From assembly GCA_044433415.1 (NCBI GenBank), contig JAWXTP010000100.1, positions 1 to 10,806 on the forward strand: 10,806 nt of DNA, given 5' to 3'. Position numbers and translations under genes: made by a program. The notes beneath the pieces were generated by a model. The model was not told the DNA's origin, ran no database searches, and worked only from the letters and a program-made list of their open reading frames with translations. The stretch comes from JAWXTP01 sp044433415. Lineage in GTDB: Bacteria > Bacteroidota > Bacteroidia > Bacteroidales > Rikenellaceae. Shown piece by piece: positions 8,393 to 10,806 of this stretch; the first letter of the stretch is position 1; each line of letters begins with the position of its first letter.

Positions 8393-9325
8393 TTATTTGT
8401 GTAAATTATTAGTCCTTAAATACTCTAACAACTGCTCAGAACGGTCTGTCTGTATCATTCTAGTATTTAACTCTCTTATTAGATATCCATATACACCATC
8501 TGCATCCTCTAAAGCTGCATCATCATCATAGCCACCAGCTAGAGTTTCCCACAAAGTATTAAACCACACCGTTTTACCTGCTGCATGTAATTTATCAGCA
8601 ATAGGTTTCACAATAGGGTTGTTTGGGTTAGTGTATACTAATTCATAAGCCTCTGGGTTTAGTTCTCTTTCATATTCCTCTATTAAGTCCATTACGTTTT
8701 CACCATCTAAGTGAACTACAGGCATATAAATAATTTTCTCTAGATACTTTCCATATTTCTCTTTTACTATAGAAGGCTTCTCACTACCTTTCATAACTAC
8801 TAAGTCTATTGTAGATGTACTATCTAAAAGAGCGTATACTTCATCAAAATACTTATCAGCTTTATCAAGATTTACTAAAGCCTTACCTTTAACAGCATCT
8901 AAAGCCTCAATAAGAGTAGGAATTTTATTACGAGTGACAGCACCACAACCATTTCTTAAACTAAGAGCTTGTAAATCTGCGTAAGTGTAATCACTAATAG
9001 CACCTTTACCTGTTGTTGTACGGTTTATTGTGTTATCGTGCATCAATACTAATACTCCGTCACTTGTTTTTTGAACATCTATTTCAATAATGTCAGCACC
9101 TAATTCTATAGAGCGTTCGATTGCTGCTACTGAATTTTCAGGAGCATAACGCCATTCTCCTCTATGTGCAATAACTAATACTACACTATCTGAAGGGTTA
9201 AAAATTGCATTTCTAATTTCGCTTACACTATGTCTAGATGCAGTTTTCTCTTGTTTTACAGCAGGTTGACTTGTACAAGAAAATGCACACGCTACTAAAG
9301 AAACTAGAATTAATAATTGTTTCAT
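8393..9325 (-). CDS. Glycerophosphodiester phosphodiesterase family lipoprotein
   Basis: GDPD enzymes hydrolyse glycerophosphodiesters to glycerol-3-phosphate and an alcohol on a metal-dependent TIM barrel. This 310-residue protein has the core residues: His54-Arg55 in AHRGEW, Glu63-Asn64 in PENS, Glu81 and Asp83 in IIEIDVQ, and His96 in LMHDNTINRTTTGKG. The length fits a single domain plus a signal. The N-terminus is hydrophobic with two possible lipidation cysteines, Cys13 (LVAC) and Cys17 (AFSC); either way export is likely, to the periplasm or outer membrane. It is followed 40 bases later by the SusC gene and preceded, across a 151-base gap with a hairpin, by the PHP gene. Relatives in Bacteroidota often lie near SusC/SusD genes. 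The true substrate could be a glycerophospho-headgroup, a glycerol-phosphate polymer or another cyclic or sugar phosphodiester. Confidence 0.93.
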   Translation of the reverse strand: MKQLLILVSLVACAFSCTSQPAVKQEKTASRHSVSEIRNAIFNPSDSVVLVIAHRGEWRYAPENSVAAIERSIELGADIIEIDVQKTSDGVLVLMHDNTINRTTTGKGAISDYTYADLQALSLRNGCGAVTRNKIPTLIEALDAVKGKALVNLDKADKYFDEVYALLDSTSTIDLVVMKGSEKPSIVKEKYGKYLEKIIYMPVVHLDGENVMDLIEEYERELNPEAYELVYTNPNNPIVKPIADKLHAAGKTVWFNTLWETLAGGYDDDAALEDADGVYGYLIRELNTRMIQTDRSEQLLEYLRTNNLHK

Positions 9326-9342
9326 TTTATTATTTTTTAAAG

Positions 9343-9502
9343 GGGAGTTCTAGAAACTGGTTTTATTCGATTTCGAATTTTAAAGTTTTAGATTTGGAGT
9401 TTTATAAATACAGGCGTGGTGGTTCCCACGGCGTATTTATAAAAATTCAAAGATGAAGCTTTAAAATCCGAAAGCGTTAAAACCCAGTTTTTAGAAGTTC
9501 CC
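9343..9502. repeat. 160-base imperfect hairpin overlapping the 3' end of the PHP gene
   Basis: The left arm 9343-9411 faces the right arm 9433-9502 with about 55 Watson-Crick pairs, five G-T pairs (plus strand), a few bulges and one internal loop near 9367. The innermost arms (ataaatac at 9404-9411, gtatttat at 9433-9440) pair fully, and a short GC-rich stem caps the tip (9413-9432). The outer end begins gggagttcta on the left and, reading in from the right, gggaacttcta. The first 26 bases of the right arm (9477-9502) encode the end and stop of the PHP gene. No reading frame of its own is evident. It may be a MITE-like or REP-like element. Confidence 0.88.
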
Positions 9503-10622
9503 TGAATGTATATTCTACTATTACTGGTTTTTGATAGTCGCTCCAAGCATTAACAACTCTAAATCGAATAACAAACTCATCACCTATTGTACTACTAATA
9601 TTAGTAGAAACTATTGTTTCTGTATTCTCGCTTAACACCATAGGGTGAGCAATAAAGAAATCGTCAGTACTAATTGGCTCTAATCTAAATTTCTGAGATG
9701 AGATATTTTTTACTTTAAAAGTAAGGTTTCGTCCGTCAATGCTATAATCTATCATAGGTAAACATGTCGAAACTAACTCTTTTACTAATTCTTCTCTACC
9801 TATTAATGTTTCTCTCCAACGAACTATCGTACGGTGAGCTCTTAATGCTTCAAGAATTGCTTCTGGTGTGCGTTCTTTTGCAAGAACAAGAGTCATTGCT
9901 CTATGTGTAATGTCATGTTGTCTTAAACAAACTGGCATTGAAGAGTGAGCATCACTGTTTGCAACTATAGTAAGATTGTTTTCCATTGCCCAATCATAAC
10001 CTTCTTGACAAAAACGATCTCCGTTTATAACTTCTATACCTTCGATATCACCTGTTTCAATCAAGTTTTTCACCTCTTTGGGCATTGTGATTTTGTCGTC
10101 TGCTAGTTGGTGAAATGGGTGATTATAAAAAATAAATCCTCCTTGTTTCTTAGCTATTCTAACAGCTTCTTCATAACCTTCTGCATCTGCTGGGTTTTCG
10201 TTATTTGTTGGGTTAAATATTTCTTCTGCATCTTTTATAAAGATAGCATTTGAATGTCCTGGTTGAACAACACGAGTAATTTCACATCCCTTGATACTTA
10301 TTATATCCAATTTCTCAGCTGTAGGGATAGTTAATTCATAAGATCTGTTACGATTTGTTGATGTTGTAACATCTTTTACGTTTCTTTGAATTTCTAAATG
10401 GTCTGTTATTGCAACAGCATCTAAACCTTCGTTGTACGCTTCAACTATACGCTCTGAAGGAGTAACTTGACCATCTGAAAAGATGGTGTGCGTATGGAAG
10501 TCTGCTTTCAGTACTTCATAACCTCCCACTTTTGGAAAGTTGATAGGTTGTCTACTTTGGTATTGCGCATAGCTATTGAAATAAGCAATAGCACAACTTA
10601 ATAATAGTAATGTTTTTTTCAT
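9477..10622 (-). CDS. Exported PHP-domain phosphoesterase (Sb-PDE-like)
   Basis: PHP-fold enzymes hydrolyse phosphate esters with a multi-metal site. The 381 residues carry the full set of likely ligands: His43-Thr-His45 with Asp50 (DFHTHTIFSDG), Asp74-His75 (ITDHLE), Glu114, His123 (PGHSN), His168 (YNHPF) and Asp224/His226 (ANSDAHS). A signal peptide (1-19, ending NSYA before Gln20) predicts periplasmic location, unlike cytoplasmic PHP enzymes of histidine synthesis or DNA polymerases. A beta-rich C-terminal part (about 290-375) follows, as in Bacteroidota relatives often named Sb-PDE family phosphodiesterases; I assign that subfamily from recall. It is the first gene of the cluster with a candidate promoter 25 bases upstream. 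The last residues RELLKTGF are encoded by the terminal arm of the hairpin at 9343-9502, suggesting the repeat replaced the original end. The substrate is unknown. Confidence 0.9.
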   Translation of the reverse strand: MKKTLLLLSCAIAYFNSYAQYQSRQPINFPKVGGYEVLKADFHTHTIFSDGQVTPSERIVEAYNEGLDAVAITDHLEIQRNVKDVTTSTNRNRSYELTIPTAEKLDIISIKGCEITRVVQPGHSNAIFIKDAEEIFNPTNNENPADAEGYEEAVRIAKKQGGFIFYNHPFHQLADDKITMPKEVKNLIETGDIEGIEVINGDRFCQEGYDWAMENNLTIVANSDAHSSMPVCLRQHDITHRAMTLVLAKERTPEAILEALRAHRTIVRWRETLIGREELVKELVSTCLPMIDYSIDGRNLTFKVKNISSQKFRLEPISTDDFFIAHPMVLSENTETIVSTNISSTIGDEFVIRFRVVNAWSDYQKPVIVEYTFRELLKTGF

Positions 10623-10639
10623 TTTCTTTGCCTCTTAAT

Positions 10640-10703
10640 TACATGACAAAGGTACTGATGCAATGTTAGAGGAAATATAATACAATGCTATCTACATGAC
10701 AAA
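10640..10703. repeat. Pair of 11-base direct repeats at the promoter
   Basis: TACATGACAAA occurs at 10640-10650 and again at 10693-10703, 53 bases apart, which is close to five helical turns. The first copy includes the TTTG of the proposed -7 element, the second lies upstream of the proposed -33. They might be regulator-binding half-sites, but an 11-base repeat in A+T-rich DNA could also be chance. Confidence 0.35.
10647..10675 (-). promoter_or_regulatory. Candidate Bacteroidota promoter of the minus-strand cluster
   Basis: On the minus strand, TACCTTTG (10654-10647) matches the Bacteroidota -7 consensus TAnnTTTG exactly. Upstream, after 17 bases, TTTC (10675-10672) differs by one base from the -33 TTTG. 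Transcription would begin near 10640, leaving a leader of about 18 bases before the ATG at 10622 with an A-rich, non-Shine-Dalgarno context. No comparable match precedes the GDPD or SusC genes, which supports one main promoter for the cluster. Confidence 0.5.
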
Positions 10704-10806
10704 AAATCAAACACATTAAACTTATATTTTGATTCATAGCCACTTACAAGTATGTGTATTATGACTTCTAGTCCAGCTTTTACGAAATTTTTAGCTTTAT
10801 AACCAT

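Noticed and set aside
8102..8404. 100-codon plus-strand open frame opposite the start of the SusC gene
   Set aside because: It lies antisense to a clear SusC signal peptide and N-terminal domain, with no recognisable product. The same holds for the short antisense frames inside infB and the SusC gene.
9238..9456. 72-codon plus-strand open frame running from the GDPD gene into the hairpin
   Set aside because: It is antisense to the GDPD signal region and continues into the inverted repeat; the composition does not look coding.
3244..9502. Hairpins as integron attC sites
   Set aside because: They are folded, gap-located and asymmetric, but I see no paired GTTRRRY/RYYYAAC end boxes, no integrase, and the genes form a functional cluster rather than an array of cassettes.
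10688..10804. Open minus-strand frame from the window edge to a TAG, about 38 codons, possibly the end of an upstream gene
   Set aside because: The product is not recognisable and a run this short is expected by chance in six frames of A+T-rich DNA. It would also overlap the second direct repeat. Sequence beyond 10806 would decide.

Overview
The window looks like a piece of a Bacteroidota chromosome, most likely order Bacteroidales. The reasons are an adjacent SusC/SusD outer-membrane pair, an initiation factor IF-2 with an Asn/Gln/Gly-rich N-terminal linker, A-rich leaders without Shine-Dalgarno sequences, a TAnnTTTG-type -7 element, and A+T-rich DNA. I cannot name the genus.

Layout. Positions 2-2104 (+) carry the 3' part of infB; its start lies before the window. 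A strong two-way stem-loop at 2119-2168 separates it from the rest. Everything else reads on the minus strand, in transcription order: a secreted PHP-fold phosphoesterase (10622-9477), a glycerophosphodiester phosphodiesterase-like lipoprotein (9325-8393), a SusC-type TonB-dependent transporter (8352-5056), a SusD-type lipoprotein (4954-3437), and a NAGPA/DUF2233-type phosphodiester glycosidase (3124-2201). A candidate promoter lies just before the PHP gene. The genes lie head to tail with gaps of 40 to 312 bases, so one operon is plausible, perhaps with a terminator or attenuator before the last gene.

How the genes may work together. SusC/SusD pairs import glycans, and their loci normally carry glycoside hydrolases. 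None is visible here. Instead three exported hydrolases of unrelated folds all belong to families that attack phosphodiester bonds. I infer a SusCD-type locus for a phosphodiester-containing nutrient, such as a glycerol-phosphate polymer, a glycosyl-phosphate-linked glycan or a glycerophospho-headgroup. The substrate is not shown by the sequence.

The second notable feature is three long imperfect hairpins, one in each of the three larger gaps inside the cluster (9343-9502, 4971-5024, 3244-3417). Two share the same termini and the same one-base asymmetry, so they belong to one repeat family; one of these supplies the last codons and stop of the PHP gene. Across all three, imperfect pairs are almost always G-T when read on the plus strand, the strand opposite to the genes. 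That bias is the least expected signal in the window.
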